64,000 nt of DNA from an uncultured Alphaproteobacteria bacterium (GCA_913046035.1 CAJWSW010000005.1:1-64000), one strand, 5' to 3'; numbered from the stretch's first letter, positions 44,533-53,653 are shown. The notes: generated by a model not told the origin, from the letters alone. Made by a program: numbers and translations.

Positions 44533-44829
44533 TCACGCGGGCTCAAAATCAATCACCCAAAGGGTCTTTACGACTGGTTTAAGTGTGGCTTGCACTTCCT
44601 TGTGCGCTGGGTGAGGGCCGTAAGCGGATAAAACATTTCGATCGCGCATGGTAACGATCACGGCGTGGGAAAATTTCCCGGCCCTTCCCGAAAAATCCTT
44701 TCCCGATTCAATTCTTTCGATCCCATCTATTTTGTCTTTCAATGCTTCTACGGCCTTTAAAGAATTTGTTCGAGTTTCTTCATCCACGTTTTCGTTGAAT
44801 TCAAGCATCACGATATGTTGAACGGTCAT
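44533..44829 (-). CDS. Stress-responsive alpha/beta barrel (Dabb) domain protein
   Basis: This is a 98-residue dimeric alpha/beta barrel (Dabb) protein. The first strand and helix read QHIVMLEFNENVDEETRTNSLKAVEALKDKIDGIERIESGKDFSGRAGKFSHAVIVTMRDRNVLSAYGPHPAHKEVQATLKPV, matching the family closely, including the YGPHPAH motif. Such proteins are found in stress responses and next to aromatic catabolic genes, and some act as lyases or cyclases. GAAGGG lies before the ATG. It is divergent from the 3-hydroxybenzoate monooxygenase operon with 426 bases between them. Confidence 0.9.
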   Translation of the reverse strand: MTVQHIVMLEFNENVDEETRTNSLKAVEALKDKIDGIERIESGKDFSGRAGKFSHAVIVTMRDRNVLSAYGPHPAHKEVQATLKPVVKTLWVIDFEPA

Positions 44830-45200
44830 ATTTTGCCCTTCGTATTAGTTTGGGTCGGTATCGTGCATACTTGCTTAAGGCCATACAAGCCCCATCCTCG
44901 ACGGGCGCGTAAAGTAAATCGAATCATGCTGAAGCATGAGAAAAAGAGTTTATGTTAGGAAAGAGATATGAACCCACCAGCATTTACGGCATGGTTTTAG
45001 GATAATAACTGCGTCCGCAGAGCGAATTATCTCAATCAATTTCGCCACTCGGTCTAGCTTTAAATCAAGGGATAAATTACGCTGCTAACTTAACTTATCG
45101 AGCGTAGGCAAAACGCGATTAGGACTGCAACTATCACTCGGCCGTGACTGGAGAAGGTCCTGAAACAAAACCTTTGCAGCTGGAAATTTCAGGTTTGCAA
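44830..45200. other. Intergenic region upstream of the hydroxybenzoate operon
   Basis: No gene is seen. A ten-codon frame at 44968-45000 (MNPPAFTAWF), preceded by AGGAAAGAG, could be a leader peptide, but support is weak. A 5-bp hairpin, CATGC/GCATG, lies near 44925-44940. The 30-bp palindrome at 45201-45230 lies at its right edge. Confidence 0.35.
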
Positions 45201-45230
45201 TACTCAGTATTATGCGCATAATACTGAGTA
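45201..45230. promoter_or_regulatory. Perfect 30-bp palindrome, candidate MarR operator
   Basis: The half-site TACTCAGTATTATGC is followed directly by its exact reverse complement, a 30-bp perfect palindrome ending 25 bases before the TTG start at 45256. MarR-family dimers bind palindromes of roughly this kind, and the second gene of the operon encodes a MarR protein. It probably represses or activates its own operon in response to an aromatic acid. Confidence 0.7.
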
Positions 45231-45255
45231 AATTGAGTTTATAAGGGTACTTTCT

Positions 45256-46446
45256 TTGACAGAAGATTTGATTGTAGTGGCGGGCGCCGGCCTCGGAGGA
45301 CTTGGCGTCGCCTTGGGTTTAGCACAGAACGGAAAACGTGCCGTGGTCCTGGAAAAAGCACCGGCGCTTGGTGAGATTGGTGCCGGTATCCAGCTTGGCC
45401 CCAACGCATTCCACTCTTTTGATTATCTGGGCGTCGGGAAGCGTGCGCGAAAACAGGCAGTATATGTAGAGCGGTTAAGGTTCATGGACGCAATGTCAGC
45501 CGAAGAGGTCAATAACGTGCCTCTGGGTGAAGGGTTTCGTGAGCGATTTGGTAATCCATATGCCGTGGTTCATCGTGCCGACTTGCACAAAGAACTTGTC
45601 AACGCCTGTGAAGAACATGATCTGGTAGAGTTGCGCGTCAATAGCGAAGTTATAGGATACGACCAAGATGGAACTACTGTAACCGCGCATCTGGCCAGCG
45701 GTGAACGTGTTAATGGTTCATTGCTAATTGGAGCAGACGGTCTTCATTCGTCTGTTCGGGGTAAAGTGATAGGCGACGGTGCGCCACGTACATCGGGCCA
45801 TTCGACTTACCGAGCTGTCATCCCGGTTGATACAATGCCGGAGGATTTGCGCTGGAATGCGGCAACACTGTGGATGGGTCCAAAGTGCCACCTCGTGCAC
45901 TATCCATTGTCGGGATGGAAAGTGTTTAACCTTGTTGTCACTAAGGATAATCACGCGCAGGATGTGGTCGCAGGTAAACCGCTTACCAAAGCCGACGTAC
46001 ACGAGCATTTCGATCATATTCACGAAACACCACGCCGACTAATCGATCTAAGTGAAGACTGGCGCGTTTGGGTGCTTTGTGATCGCGAACCGGTTGATAA
46101 CTGGGTCGATGGGCGGGTGGTACTTTTAGGGGATGCTGCACATCCAACGCTGCAATACTATGCGCAAGGTGCATGTATGGCGTTGGAAGACGGGGTCTGT
46201 TTATCGCAGCTGGTAGCCGCTAGCCCGGATAATCTTGAGGGGGCACTGCAACGTTACCAAGAGCGCCGACTGGTGCGAACCGCCCGCATACAGATCGGTT
46301 CACGTCAACTGGGCGACAATTGGTTTCACGTGGACGGGGTTCATCGGCTACTTCGCAATGAAATAATGGGTAATATGACGGCTGAGGATTATTACAACCA
46401 GCTTGACTGGTTGTATGGACACAACGAGGCTAAATTGGCCGCGTGA
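45256..46446 (+). CDS. FAD-dependent aromatic hydroxylase, 3-hydroxybenzoate 6-hydroxylase-like
   Basis: This is a 396-residue class A flavoprotein monooxygenase. The FAD dinucleotide motif VVAGAGLGGLGVALGLAQ is at residues 7-24, the DG motif includes LLIGADGLHSSVRG, and the second FAD block is VVLLGDAAHPTLQYYAQGACMALEDG. Close relatives make gentisate from 3-hydroxybenzoate or hydroxylate salicylate. A TTG start at 45256 with AAGGG upstream is the best fit. The stop codon overlaps the MarR start by 4 bases. The predicted gentisate product could meet the gentisate-dioxygenase-like cupins at the other end of the window, though this link is speculative. Confidence 0.92.
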   Translation: MTEDLIVVAGAGLGGLGVALGLAQNGKRAVVLEKAPALGEIGAGIQLGPNAFHSFDYLGVGKRARKQAVYVERLRFMDAMSAEEVNNVPLGEGFRERFGNPYAVVHRADLHKELVNACEEHDLVELRVNSEVIGYDQDGTTVTAHLASGERVNGSLLIGADGLHSSVRGKVIGDGAPRTSGHSTYRAVIPVDTMPEDLRWNAATLWMGPKCHLVHYPLSGWKVFNLVVTKDNHAQDVVAGKPLTKADVHEHFDHIHETPRRLIDLSEDWRVWVLCDREPVDNWVDGRVVLLGDAAHPTLQYYAQGACMALEDGVCLSQLVAASPDNLEGALQRYQERRLVRTARIQIGSRQLGDNWFHVDGVHRLLRNEIMGNMTAEDYYNQLDWLYGHNEAKLAA

Positions 46447-46925
46447 TGGCGAGTAATGCGCTGAAATCCAGTATTCTCGAAGACTTACGTCAGGCACCCG
46501 GGCATCTTTTGCGCCGGTGCCAGCAGATCGCTGTCTCGGTATTTCTCGACGAATGCCAAACTTGGGATCTCACCCCAGTGCAGTTTGCTGTATTGGTAGA
46601 GCTCAATCGTCATGGTCCTCATGATCAGGTGGGTCTTGGTGGTGCGCTTGCGATGGATCGGACAACGATAGGCGTGGTGGTCAAAAAGCTAGAAGAGCGG
46701 GGGCTCGTCGAAAGGTCGATTTCTGAACAGGACCGTCGATCAAAGCCGGTTTCTATTACTTCTGCGGGTTCAGCCCTCATTCGCAACGTACTACCCGCCG
46801 CTGAGATGGCGCAGGACCGTATGCTGGCGCCGTTGAATGATGCGGAGCGAAGCCAATTTATGCGTCTTTTAGGTAAAGTCGCTGACGGTAATAATAGCGA
46901 GAGCCGTGCGCCACTGCGTCGTTAG
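46443..46925 (+). CDS. MarR family transcriptional regulator
   Basis: This is a 160-residue winged-helix regulator. The recognition helix region is DLTPVQFAVLVELNRHGPHDQVGLGGALAMDRTTIGVVVKKLEERGLVERSISEQDRRSKPVSITSAG-like: the visible sequence TPVQFAVLVELNRHG ... AMDRTTIGVVVKKLEERGLVERS shows helix-turn-helix and wing residues. The wing signature DRRSKPVSIT is typical. It overlaps the end of the monooxygenase gene and is therefore translationally coupled. The palindrome at 45201-45230 is its probable operator. It converges on the VOC gene with a 4-base stop overlap. Confidence 0.93.
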   Translation: MMASNALKSSILEDLRQAPGHLLRRCQQIAVSVFLDECQTWDLTPVQFAVLVELNRHGPHDQVGLGGALAMDRTTIGVVVKKLEERGLVERSISEQDRRSKPVSITSAGSALIRNVLPAAEMAQDRMLAPLNDAERSQFMRLLGKVADGNNSESRAPLRR

Positions 46926-47533
46926 CGAAAGTCTCGCCGCAGTGATGGATTGGCCATAGTCGTATCCTGACCGGGAGGAGCATTTTCAACCGCACTTTCC
47001 AGTGTCATCTCTTCTTGCCATTCTCCCGCCGGTCGTGCCGTTCCATCCGCTGAGATTTGATCAATCCCCCAGTAGATCTCTAGCATATGTCGGTCTGGAT
47101 CGAAGAACTCCACTGCAACCTGACAACCAGCGCGTCGACGGCCAAGATAGGAAATTTCCACATTGTGCGCCTCTAAATGGTCACGCGCGCGAAAAATCTC
47201 GTCGATTGTCGAAACCTCGAATGCCATGTGGTCCAATTCTTTGCTTTTGCTGGGACCTTTAGCGCCGCCAATGAGTGCAACGCCGTGATGATCGGCGGCA
47301 CATCTCATAAACACCATTCGGCCGGGAACCATTGTCGCGGGGTACACGTCAGAAACTATGAAACCGAGGACCTCAGTATAAAACTTTACCGATTTCTCTA
47401 TGTTTTGAACCTTCAGTACGACATGACCGATCTTATTGATGCTAAATGGAAGGCCTTTGGGTGTCAGCGTGTTCCGCAGTGCCACCACGTCCGGTTGGTT
47501 AAGACCTTCTGTGTCTACGATCCCGCGCGCCAT
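46922..47533 (-). CDS. VOC family (glyoxalase/dioxygenase fold) protein
   Basis: This is a 203-residue protein with one clear VOC domain. The motif KIGHVVLKVQNIEKSVKFYTEVLGF is the first half and HVGVALIGGAKGPSKSKELDHMAFEVSTIDEIFRARDHLEAHNVEI-like GVALIGG ... LDHMAFEV is the second. The metal His residues are present, with the C-terminal VEFFDPDRHMLEIYW. This layout resembles extradiol dioxygenase-related proteins of aromatic catabolism, although glyoxalase activity is not excluded. GGGGAGAG precedes the ATG at 47533. It is a single gene, convergent with marR. Confidence 0.9.
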   Translation of the reverse strand: MARGIVDTEGLNQPDVVALRNTLTPKGLPFSINKIGHVVLKVQNIEKSVKFYTEVLGFIVSDVYPATMVPGRMVFMRCAADHHGVALIGGAKGPSKSKELDHMAFEVSTIDEIFRARDHLEAHNVEISYLGRRRAGCQVAVEFFDPDRHMLEIYWGIDQISADGTARPAGEWQEEMTLESAVENAPPGQDTTMANPSLRRDFR

Positions 47534-47876
47534 AATCTCTCCCCAAAATTTTGATAGTTTTACCAGACGTCATTAAGCAAGGCGATCCAAATGGGCGGCT
47601 TGCGATTACCTTGAGGATAATCTGCACACGAAATCGGATTACGCGGTTAGAGGTGGGGTCTAAAACACCTTTGGCCTCGTGCTCATGACGACCCCATTGT
47701 CAAAGCGATGATTGCCGACTTGCACTTTCTATAGCCGACGCTCAAGGGCACGGACACTTAAAAGCCTGCATTGACCCAGAGAGCGACAAAACTTCGCTGG
47801 TCATCCCAGCTCCGCCGAAGACATGGGATCCGTATATGCTGCTTCCACTGTATTAGTGATTACGGCTCAGCTATGT
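47534..47876. other. Intergenic region of 343 bases, no intact gene
   Basis: No gene is recognised. On the plus strand a frame from about 47700 to 47854 translates to a protein-like stretch (LSIADAQGHGHLKACIDPESDK) but lacks a start and a ribosome-binding site. It could be a decayed gene remnant or chance. Confidence 0.3.
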
Positions 47877-50258
47877 TCAGATCTTGCCAAGCGCTCCAAG
47901 AACGATTTCTGGTGTGATTGGCTGTTCGGTAACTCTGCCATCTGTCAGAGGTTTTATTGCATTATTTACGGCGTTCATTACCACGCCCGGTGCTGCGCCA
48001 GTGCCCGACTCGCCGGCCCCTTTAGCCCCTAATTCAGACTCACTCGTCGGCGTTTGAATGTGGTCGATTTCTATATCAGGCATTTCAGACATCATTGGTG
48101 TTACATAATCCGCCATCGTGCCGTTCTGTAGTTGACCGTAGTCGTCGTAAATGCAGTGCTCGTATAGTGCCCCGCCCAAACCCTGCACGCAGCCTCCGCG
48201 GATCTGTTCGTCGGCAAGCTGTTGATTAATAATGCGGCCACAATCTTCCACAACCCAGTGTTTTAAGTGCCTAATCCAACCGGTATCCACATCCACCTCA
48301 ACGTATGCCCCGTGGATGCCATTGGTATAGATATAAGGCGAATCCTGCAGTCGATAGCGCCGTGTGTGCGATAGCACGGGTTGGTAATTATTCGGCAGCT
48401 CACCTAGTTGGAAATGACCAATGCGTCCGATCTCAGAGAGCGGAATACGTGGTTCATTTGATCCGTCATTGACGACGTGCCCATCTACGATATCTAGTTC
48501 ATTAGGGTCGGCCTGAAGTAATATCCCGGCCATGTGAAGGATCTCGCGACGCAAGTCGAGTGCAGCCTGGTAGGTAGCTTCACCGCCGATAGCTGTTGCA
48601 CGGGATGCATAAGTTCCACCGCCATAAGGGGTGGCGTCCGTGTCACCTGAAATCGCGCGAACGTGATCCATCGAACATCCGATAGCGGCCGCTGCAATTT
48701 GCTCCATAACGGTATCGACGCCCTGACCTTGATCCGTGACGCCAAGAGCGACGATAACGCCGCCCGAAGGCTCTAATTTAACTGTGGTGGCGTCCTGTGC
48801 TGCAATGCGAGCGCCGCCGGCACCATAATAGCCAACTGGGCTAGGCGCCGTTCCCTTGATAAAGCCGGCGACGCCTATCCCACGGTATATGCCTTTTTTT
48901 CGCAATTCTGTCTGTTCGGAAAGCAAATCTTCGTATGCCATAAGCCCGTACAGTTTTTCTAGGCAGGCTTGATGCGAGAGATCCTTCATCGGTATACCTG
49001 ATCCGATCGGCCGCGGGTAGGAGTCGTCTTCCATTATGTTTTTTCGCCGGATCTCGAAAGGATCGAGGCCTGTGACATCGGCGGCCCAGTCCATCATGAA
49101 TTCACCCACCGAGATGCCGATTGGATGTCCAACCGCGCGATATTGTGAGGTGGGCACTGCGTTCAGGTAAACCACCTGTGCGCGGGCTCTATAATTCGGG
49201 TGTTTGTAGGGACCGAAGCTAATGTTGAGAATTTGATTGGCTTCAAAAACGGAGGTGCGGGGATACTGAGAATAGGCGCCTACGCCGGAGAGGTCATCGA
49301 TTTCGGCGGCAATCATGGTACCGTCGTTCATGATACCAATTTTAGCCTTCACTCTGTTCTCGCGGGCGTGGATATCAGACAAAAATGACTCCAGCCGGTC
49401 AGCTACGAACTTCACCGGTCGACCAAGTTGTATAGCTGCCGCTGTAGCCGCAATCTCGTCGCCGAAGGTATGAATTTTTAGCCCAAATGAGCCGCCTACA
49501 TCAGGTGCGACGATGCGCACATTGTGTTCTGGCACGCCCAATGTTTGAGCAAACACCGTCTCTATCATGTGCGGGCACTGGCTAGATGTGTGTATGGTCA
49601 GTTGCTCGGTGCCTTTATCGTACTCGCATAGCACGATGCGAGGCTCAAGGCTGACAGCCGTATGGCGTCCAAAATAGAATGTCTCTTCAAGTACGTGGTC
49701 AGCTTCTTCAAAAGCTTTATCTACATCGCCGGAGCCGAGGGTGTGTTCCCACGCTTTATTATCGCCCAGGTTGGCATGAATTACAGGTGATCCAGGATCG
49801 AGGGCTGTTTCTTTGTTGATGACGACCGGAAGTTCTTCATATTCGACAACGACCAACTCCCCGGCATCCTCTGCCTGTGCACGGGTCTCAGCGATGACCA
49901 TAACAACCGGCTCACCGTGCCAGCAAACCCGGTCGACTGCCATCGGATGTTGTGGCTCGGCCTTCATGTTTTCGAAAACCTTCAGTGTGCCAACCCAGGG
50001 GCCTGTGCACATCTCGGCGAGCTCACTTCCCGTCATTACCAGTTTAACGCCCGAGGCATCTTTTGCAGCCTCTACATCGATGTTCAGTATTTTGGCGTGT
50101 GCATAAGGGCTGCGGACGAAGGCCGCATGCAGTGTCCTGGGCGGCGTGATATCATCTGTGTAGCGTCCTCGACCAGCCACCGCGCGTTTTGCACGCGACC
50201 GTGGGAGGGTGCGTCCTATATAAGAATTCGGCCGGTCATACGGATGAATAAAGCCCAT
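47877..50258 (-). CDS. Molybdopterin-binding large subunit of a xanthine-dehydrogenase-type hydroxylase
   Basis: This is the 793-residue large subunit of a complete three-subunit molybdenum hydroxylase (FAD subunit at 50743, [2Fe-2S] at 50264). Its cofactor loops are VAPDVGGSFGLKIHTFGDE and PTSQYRAVGHPIGISVGE, the same variant class as at 39377 and 57589. The catalytic Glu is E750 in GAKGAGESGTGAAP. GGAGG lies 9 bases before the ATG. Gene order FAD-[2Fe-2S]-Mo equals the coxM-coxS-coxL order, but the active-site loop excludes true CO dehydrogenase. The substrate is unknown. Confidence 0.94.
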   Translation of the reverse strand: MGFIHPYDRPNSYIGRTLPRSRAKRAVAGRGRYTDDITPPRTLHAAFVRSPYAHAKILNIDVEAAKDASGVKLVMTGSELAEMCTGPWVGTLKVFENMKAEPQHPMAVDRVCWHGEPVVMVIAETRAQAEDAGELVVVEYEELPVVINKETALDPGSPVIHANLGDNKAWEHTLGSGDVDKAFEEADHVLEETFYFGRHTAVSLEPRIVLCEYDKGTEQLTIHTSSQCPHMIETVFAQTLGVPEHNVRIVAPDVGGSFGLKIHTFGDEIAATAAAIQLGRPVKFVADRLESFLSDIHARENRVKAKIGIMNDGTMIAAEIDDLSGVGAYSQYPRTSVFEANQILNISFGPYKHPNYRARAQVVYLNAVPTSQYRAVGHPIGISVGEFMMDWAADVTGLDPFEIRRKNIMEDDSYPRPIGSGIPMKDLSHQACLEKLYGLMAYEDLLSEQTELRKKGIYRGIGVAGFIKGTAPSPVGYYGAGGARIAAQDATTVKLEPSGGVIVALGVTDQGQGVDTVMEQIAAAAIGCSMDHVRAISGDTDATPYGGGTYASRATAIGGEATYQAALDLRREILHMAGILLQADPNELDIVDGHVVNDGSNEPRIPLSEIGRIGHFQLGELPNNYQPVLSHTRRYRLQDSPYIYTNGIHGAYVEVDVDTGWIRHLKHWVVEDCGRIINQQLADEQIRGGCVQGLGGALYEHCIYDDYGQLQNGTMADYVTPMMSEMPDIEIDHIQTPTSESELGAKGAGESGTGAAPGVVMNAVNNAIKPLTDGRVTEQPITPEIVLGALGKI

Positions 50259-50263
50259 CGAAT

Positions 50264-50746
50264 TCAGCCTCCCAGTCGTTCGTTATTAATCGACTCAATG
50301 GCATCGACTATAGCGTGGTAGCCTGTGCACCTGCAGTAGTTTCCTGACATGTACTCGCGTATATCGTCGCGGCTCATTTCAGTCTTTTGCGCCAATAATT
50401 CGGCAGCCGTCATAAGCATTCCGGGTGTGCAGTAGCCGCATTGCAATGCATTCCGTTCGACGAATTTTTCCTGAAGATCCGAGATCTCGCCCGTATCTGT
50501 TATCCCTTCAATGGTAAGGACCTCGCATCCATCGGCCTGGGCTGCCAACAGTAAGCAGCCGCGAACAACATCACCATCAACCCGCACTGAGCATGCGCCA
50601 CACACTCCGTGTTCGCAGCCCAGATGTGATCCTGTAAAACCCAGCTCTGTGCGGATAAAATCCACAAGGTGTGTGCGAACTGGGATGGTCTTCGAGACTG
50701 CCTCGCCGTTAACTGTCATATTAACGGTGATCATTTCTTCGCTCAT
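50264..50746 (-). CDS. [2Fe-2S] subunit of a xanthine-dehydrogenase-type molybdenum hydroxylase
   Basis: This is a 160-residue CoxS-like iron-sulphur subunit. Ligands of the plant-type cluster are C44, C49, C52 and C64 (GCEHGVCGACSV ... GCLLL). The second cluster uses C103, C106, C138 and C140 (CGYCTPGM ... YCRCTGY). The ATG overlaps the FAD-subunit stop by 4 bases, and the gene ends 5 bases before the large-subunit start, so the three are one translationally linked operon. It is closely related to the protein at 38889. Confidence 0.95.
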   Translation of the reverse strand: MSEEMITVNMTVNGEAVSKTIPVRTHLVDFIRTELGFTGSHLGCEHGVCGACSVRVDGDVVRGCLLLAAQADGCEVLTIEGITDTGEISDLQEKFVERNALQCGYCTPGMLMTAAELLAQKTEMSRDDIREYMSGNYCRCTGYHAIVDAIESINNERLGG

Positions 50747-51615
50747 AATGTGCCTCCCGCTCTCGAAACCGCGGTATCCATCGCGCGCCCAGTCAAGACT
50801 TTCTGCAAGTGTAGTTTCATGGCGGCTGATCCGTTCAGGTTAGCCATTGGGTCGAGATCATTTTCAAGCGCTGCAGAAACTGCATCCTTTGTTTCTTCAG
50901 ACCAGGCGTGCCCATTAAGAGCTGCGATAGCATGTTCGCCGATCACCGGCCGATCTTCGCTCGCGAAATAAACGAGACGCATGTCGTCGATGGTTTCACC
51001 GGTAACCTTGCCATACGCACATATGCCAGCGATCGCGTAATCCCCATGTCGTCGAGAAAGTTCCATAAACACGGATACATTGTCTTTCTTCTGGGACGGA
51101 AAACGGATTTCAACCAGTAATTCATTTTCTGCCCGCGCTGTTTCATAGAGGCCATGAAAAAATTGCTCAGCCGGTATCTCGCGCTTACCACCGCTATTTT
51201 GGACTACTAAAGTTGCGCCAAGTGCAAGAGCACAAGCAGGCATTTCAGCGGCCGGATCGGAAAGAGCTATACTCCCGCCAATCGTGCCTCGATTACGGAT
51301 AGCGACGTGGGCTACGTAGGGCATTGCTTCGGTAACCAACGGCAGATGGGCCGAAACAATATCCGAATTTAGAACTTCGACATGACGTGTTAAAGCTCCA
51401 ATAACGACTGTGTCACCATCCAGTGAAATTCCCTTGAGCTCATTTAACCGATTAATATCAATAAGAATCTCAGGCTGCGAAAGACGCATATTTAGCGTGG
51501 GCATGAGGCTCTGCCCGCCTGCAAGAATGCGAGCATCGTCTCCGTGTTTATCAAGAAGTTCCAGCGCATGTTCGACGCTGTCTGCACGTACGTAAGAAAA
51601 TTTCGGCGCCTTCAA
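50743..51615 (-). CDS. FAD-binding subunit of a xanthine-dehydrogenase-type molybdenum hydroxylase
   Basis: This is a 290-residue CoxM-like FAD subunit. The N-terminal part carries ILAGGQSLMPTLNMRLSQPEILIDINRL, which binds the FAD pyrophosphate. The second motif, VAIRNRGTIGGSIALSDPAAEMP, is the family hallmark. A TTG start at 51615 has a strong GAGGAGG at 5 bases. It is the first gene of the operon and the only FAD subunit in the window, so it could also serve the incomplete enzymes encoded at 39377, 13005 and 57589 (inference). Confidence 0.93.
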   Translation of the reverse strand: MKAPKFSYVRADSVEHALELLDKHGDDARILAGGQSLMPTLNMRLSQPEILIDINRLNELKGISLDGDTVVIGALTRHVEVLNSDIVSAHLPLVTEAMPYVAHVAIRNRGTIGGSIALSDPAAEMPACALALGATLVVQNSGGKREIPAEQFFHGLYETARAENELLVEIRFPSQKKDNVSVFMELSRRHGDYAIAGICAYGKVTGETIDDMRLVYFASEDRPVIGEHAIAALNGHAWSEETKDAVSAALENDLDPMANLNGSAAMKLHLQKVLTGRAMDTAVSRAGGTL

Positions 51616-51776
51616 GGCTACCTCCTCATTTAAGTCTCACTCACTCAAAACCTTTTAACGAATGTCACACCTAGCTGGTCGTAATTCAAGAGGGGTTAAC
51701 GCATAGCACTCCTCTTGATCTGCAACGCAGGCGCTGTGACAATCCCGACCAGGATAGCATAAAGAGGCTTAGAACG

Positions 51777-52676
51777 GTGGAGTTAAAAAAACATAATAGG
51801 TATGAGTATTCGCCCATTTCCGAAAGACCAGACTACAACTGGCCCGAAGGTAAGCGGATTGCGGTTTATTTTGCGTTAAATATAGAGCATTTCAGTTTTG
51901 GGGAAGGACTCGGTCACACGCCGACTAACCCGGGTACTCAGCCAGACGTGCGGAACTTTGCCTGGCGCGATTACGGTCTCAGAGTTGGAATTTGGCGAGT
52001 GTTCGATCTTTTCGACGATCTAAGTCTGCCGATGTGCCATTTGATGAATACATCGGTCTACGATTATGCGCCCCAAATCCCTCACAAAATTCGCGAACGT
52101 GGTGACGAATTTGTCGGTCATGGTATAACTAATTCAGAGGAGCAGGGCGCGTACCCCAAAGACGAAGAGGCCAAACTCATTGGCCATGCGACGGCGGCGT
52201 TTCGAAAACACGAAGGAGAAGGCCCCGGCGGATGGATGGGCCCCTGGATCTCCGAAAGCGCACACACGCCTGATCTTTTGCATGCTAATGGTTACCGTTA
52301 CATCATGGATTGGTCTGCCGATGACCAGCCGTTCTGGATGTCGACGGAAACCGGACCTATTTTGTCTATCCCATATCACATTGAAATCAATGATTCTCCG
52401 GCGCAACTTAGCCGACGCCATACGTCTGATGAATTTACCCGAATGGTTACAGCGCATTTTGACGAGCAGATGCGACAGTGTGAAAAACAACCCTTAATTT
52501 TCAGCCTTGCGATGCACACGTTTGTGGTTGGTCAACCCTATCGGTTAGCTGGCTTGCGTGACATCCTGGCCCATATTGTAAATCATCCAGAAATGGAGAA
52601 AATTTGGTTCTGCCGCCCAAGGGATATTCATAAGCATGTAACCGGCTTGCCAGCAGGGACCGTCCCGGGAAGTTAA
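51777..52676 (+). CDS. PuuE-like polysaccharide deacetylase-family hydrolase
   Basis: This is a second cytoplasmic NodB-fold protein (299 residues, GTG start at 51777). The N-terminal strand RIAVYFALNIEHFSFGEG has Glu37 in place of the catalytic DD pair. The second metal motif is GDEFVGHGITNSEEQG, with H115 kept and the partner His replaced by Asn119. The motif GPGGWMGPWISESAHTPDLLHANGYRYIMDW corresponds to the arginine-motif region. As at 5395, missing metal ligands fit the metal-independent PuuE-like cyclic amidase branch. It lies 143 bases upstream of a PhyH dioxygenase gene on the same strand. Confidence 0.82.
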   Translation: MELKKHNRYEYSPISERPDYNWPEGKRIAVYFALNIEHFSFGEGLGHTPTNPGTQPDVRNFAWRDYGLRVGIWRVFDLFDDLSLPMCHLMNTSVYDYAPQIPHKIRERGDEFVGHGITNSEEQGAYPKDEEAKLIGHATAAFRKHEGEGPGGWMGPWISESAHTPDLLHANGYRYIMDWSADDQPFWMSTETGPILSIPYHIEINDSPAQLSRRHTSDEFTRMVTAHFDEQMRQCEKQPLIFSLAMHTFVVGQPYRLAGLRDILAHIVNHPEMEKIWFCRPRDIHKHVTGLPAGTVPGS

Positions 52677-52819
52677 CTTCTGCGGCATTTACTTAAAATA
52701 TTAGCCTACAACCCTAGTTCAAAAACGCACAGGGAGACCCCGGATCCTTGCGGGTTGTCAGCACTTTTCACGCTTGGTTTCATACACTAGTGTTTGAGCA
52801 ATTATAGAGGGAGTGTTTT

Positions 52820-53647
52820 GTGCCAAAGGTTCTTTCTGAGGAGCAGATAAAACATTACCGGGAAAACGGGTATCTTGGCCAAATGGATGGTATTGCCCCC
52901 ACAGAAGCACGAGCGATGCTTGCTGATCTTACTGCGTTCACAGAAACACACGGAATATCTGCCGGGCAGTTGCAGATGAAGGGCCATCTATGTTTTCGGC
53001 GGTCGTACGAACTCACTTTTAATGATCGAATACTTGATGTCGTCGAAGACTTGATTGGTCCTAACCTAATGGCCTTTGCGTCGCGATTTTGGATAAAAGG
53101 CGCGCGGGATAAATCGTTCGTTTCATGGCACCAAGATTCTGCATATTTTGGGCTCGAGCCGCATGAGCTTGTGACTGTTTGGTTGGCGATCACGGATGCG
53201 ACGCCTGAGATGGGTTGCATGAAGGTTATCCCCGGTTCACATCGTGGGAAATCCTATACGCACGAGGAAACTTTCGCGGAAAATAATTTGCTTGCCCGCG
53301 GACAAGTGATCCATGGAGTACGTAATGATGACGCCGTTTACTTGCCGCTTAAACAGGGTCAATTTTCGTGTCACCACGAGCGAATCCTTCACGCGTCGGA
53401 CCCTAACGAGACCGAAGTCGATCGTATCGGTCTCGCGGTCTTTTTCATTCCAACCCACGTGAAATCGACAATAGGTCGACGCACAGCGTATTTGGTGCGG
53501 GGTGTCGATGATTTTGGTCACTGGGATAAAGATCCGGTACCGCAGAGCCGACTGGATACCGGAGTTATAGAGCATGTTCGAGCCGCCGGAGAACGCTACA
53601 TTGATCCCAAATATCGACAGGAAGCGGACCTCTCTGAAAAAAGGTAA
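52820..53647 (+). CDS. Phytanoyl-CoA dioxygenase (PhyH) family protein
   Basis: This is a 275-residue Fe(II)/2-oxoglutarate dioxygenase of the PhyH family. The metal HxD pair is H104/D106 in FVSWHQDSAYFGLEPHELVTVWLAI. The distal His is in SCHHERILHASDPNETEVDRIGLAVFF, with the 2-oxoglutarate Arg in that block. KVIPGSHRGKSYTHEE is the conserved middle motif. It begins with GTG at 52820 with GAGGGAG upstream. It probably hydroxylates a small organic compound rather than phytanoyl-CoA. Downstream, the CoA-transferase gene is convergent with only 6 bases between stops. Confidence 0.9.
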   Translation: MPKVLSEEQIKHYRENGYLGQMDGIAPTEARAMLADLTAFTETHGISAGQLQMKGHLCFRRSYELTFNDRILDVVEDLIGPNLMAFASRFWIKGARDKSFVSWHQDSAYFGLEPHELVTVWLAITDATPEMGCMKVIPGSHRGKSYTHEETFAENNLLARGQVIHGVRNDDAVYLPLKQGQFSCHHERILHASDPNETEVDRIGLAVFFIPTHVKSTIGRRTAYLVRGVDDFGHWDKDPVPQSRLDTGVIEHVRAAGERYIDPKYRQEADLSEKR

Positions 53648-53653
53648 GGTTGA

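Noticed and set aside
44968-45000. Ten-codon leader-like frame MNPPAFTAWF
   Set aside because: Too short and with no downstream attenuator structure to support it as a leader peptide; mentioned only in the intergenic description.
47700-47854. Protein-like frame between the VOC gene and the molybdenum hydroxylase
   Set aside because: No start, no ribosome-binding site and no recognisable family; could be chance.
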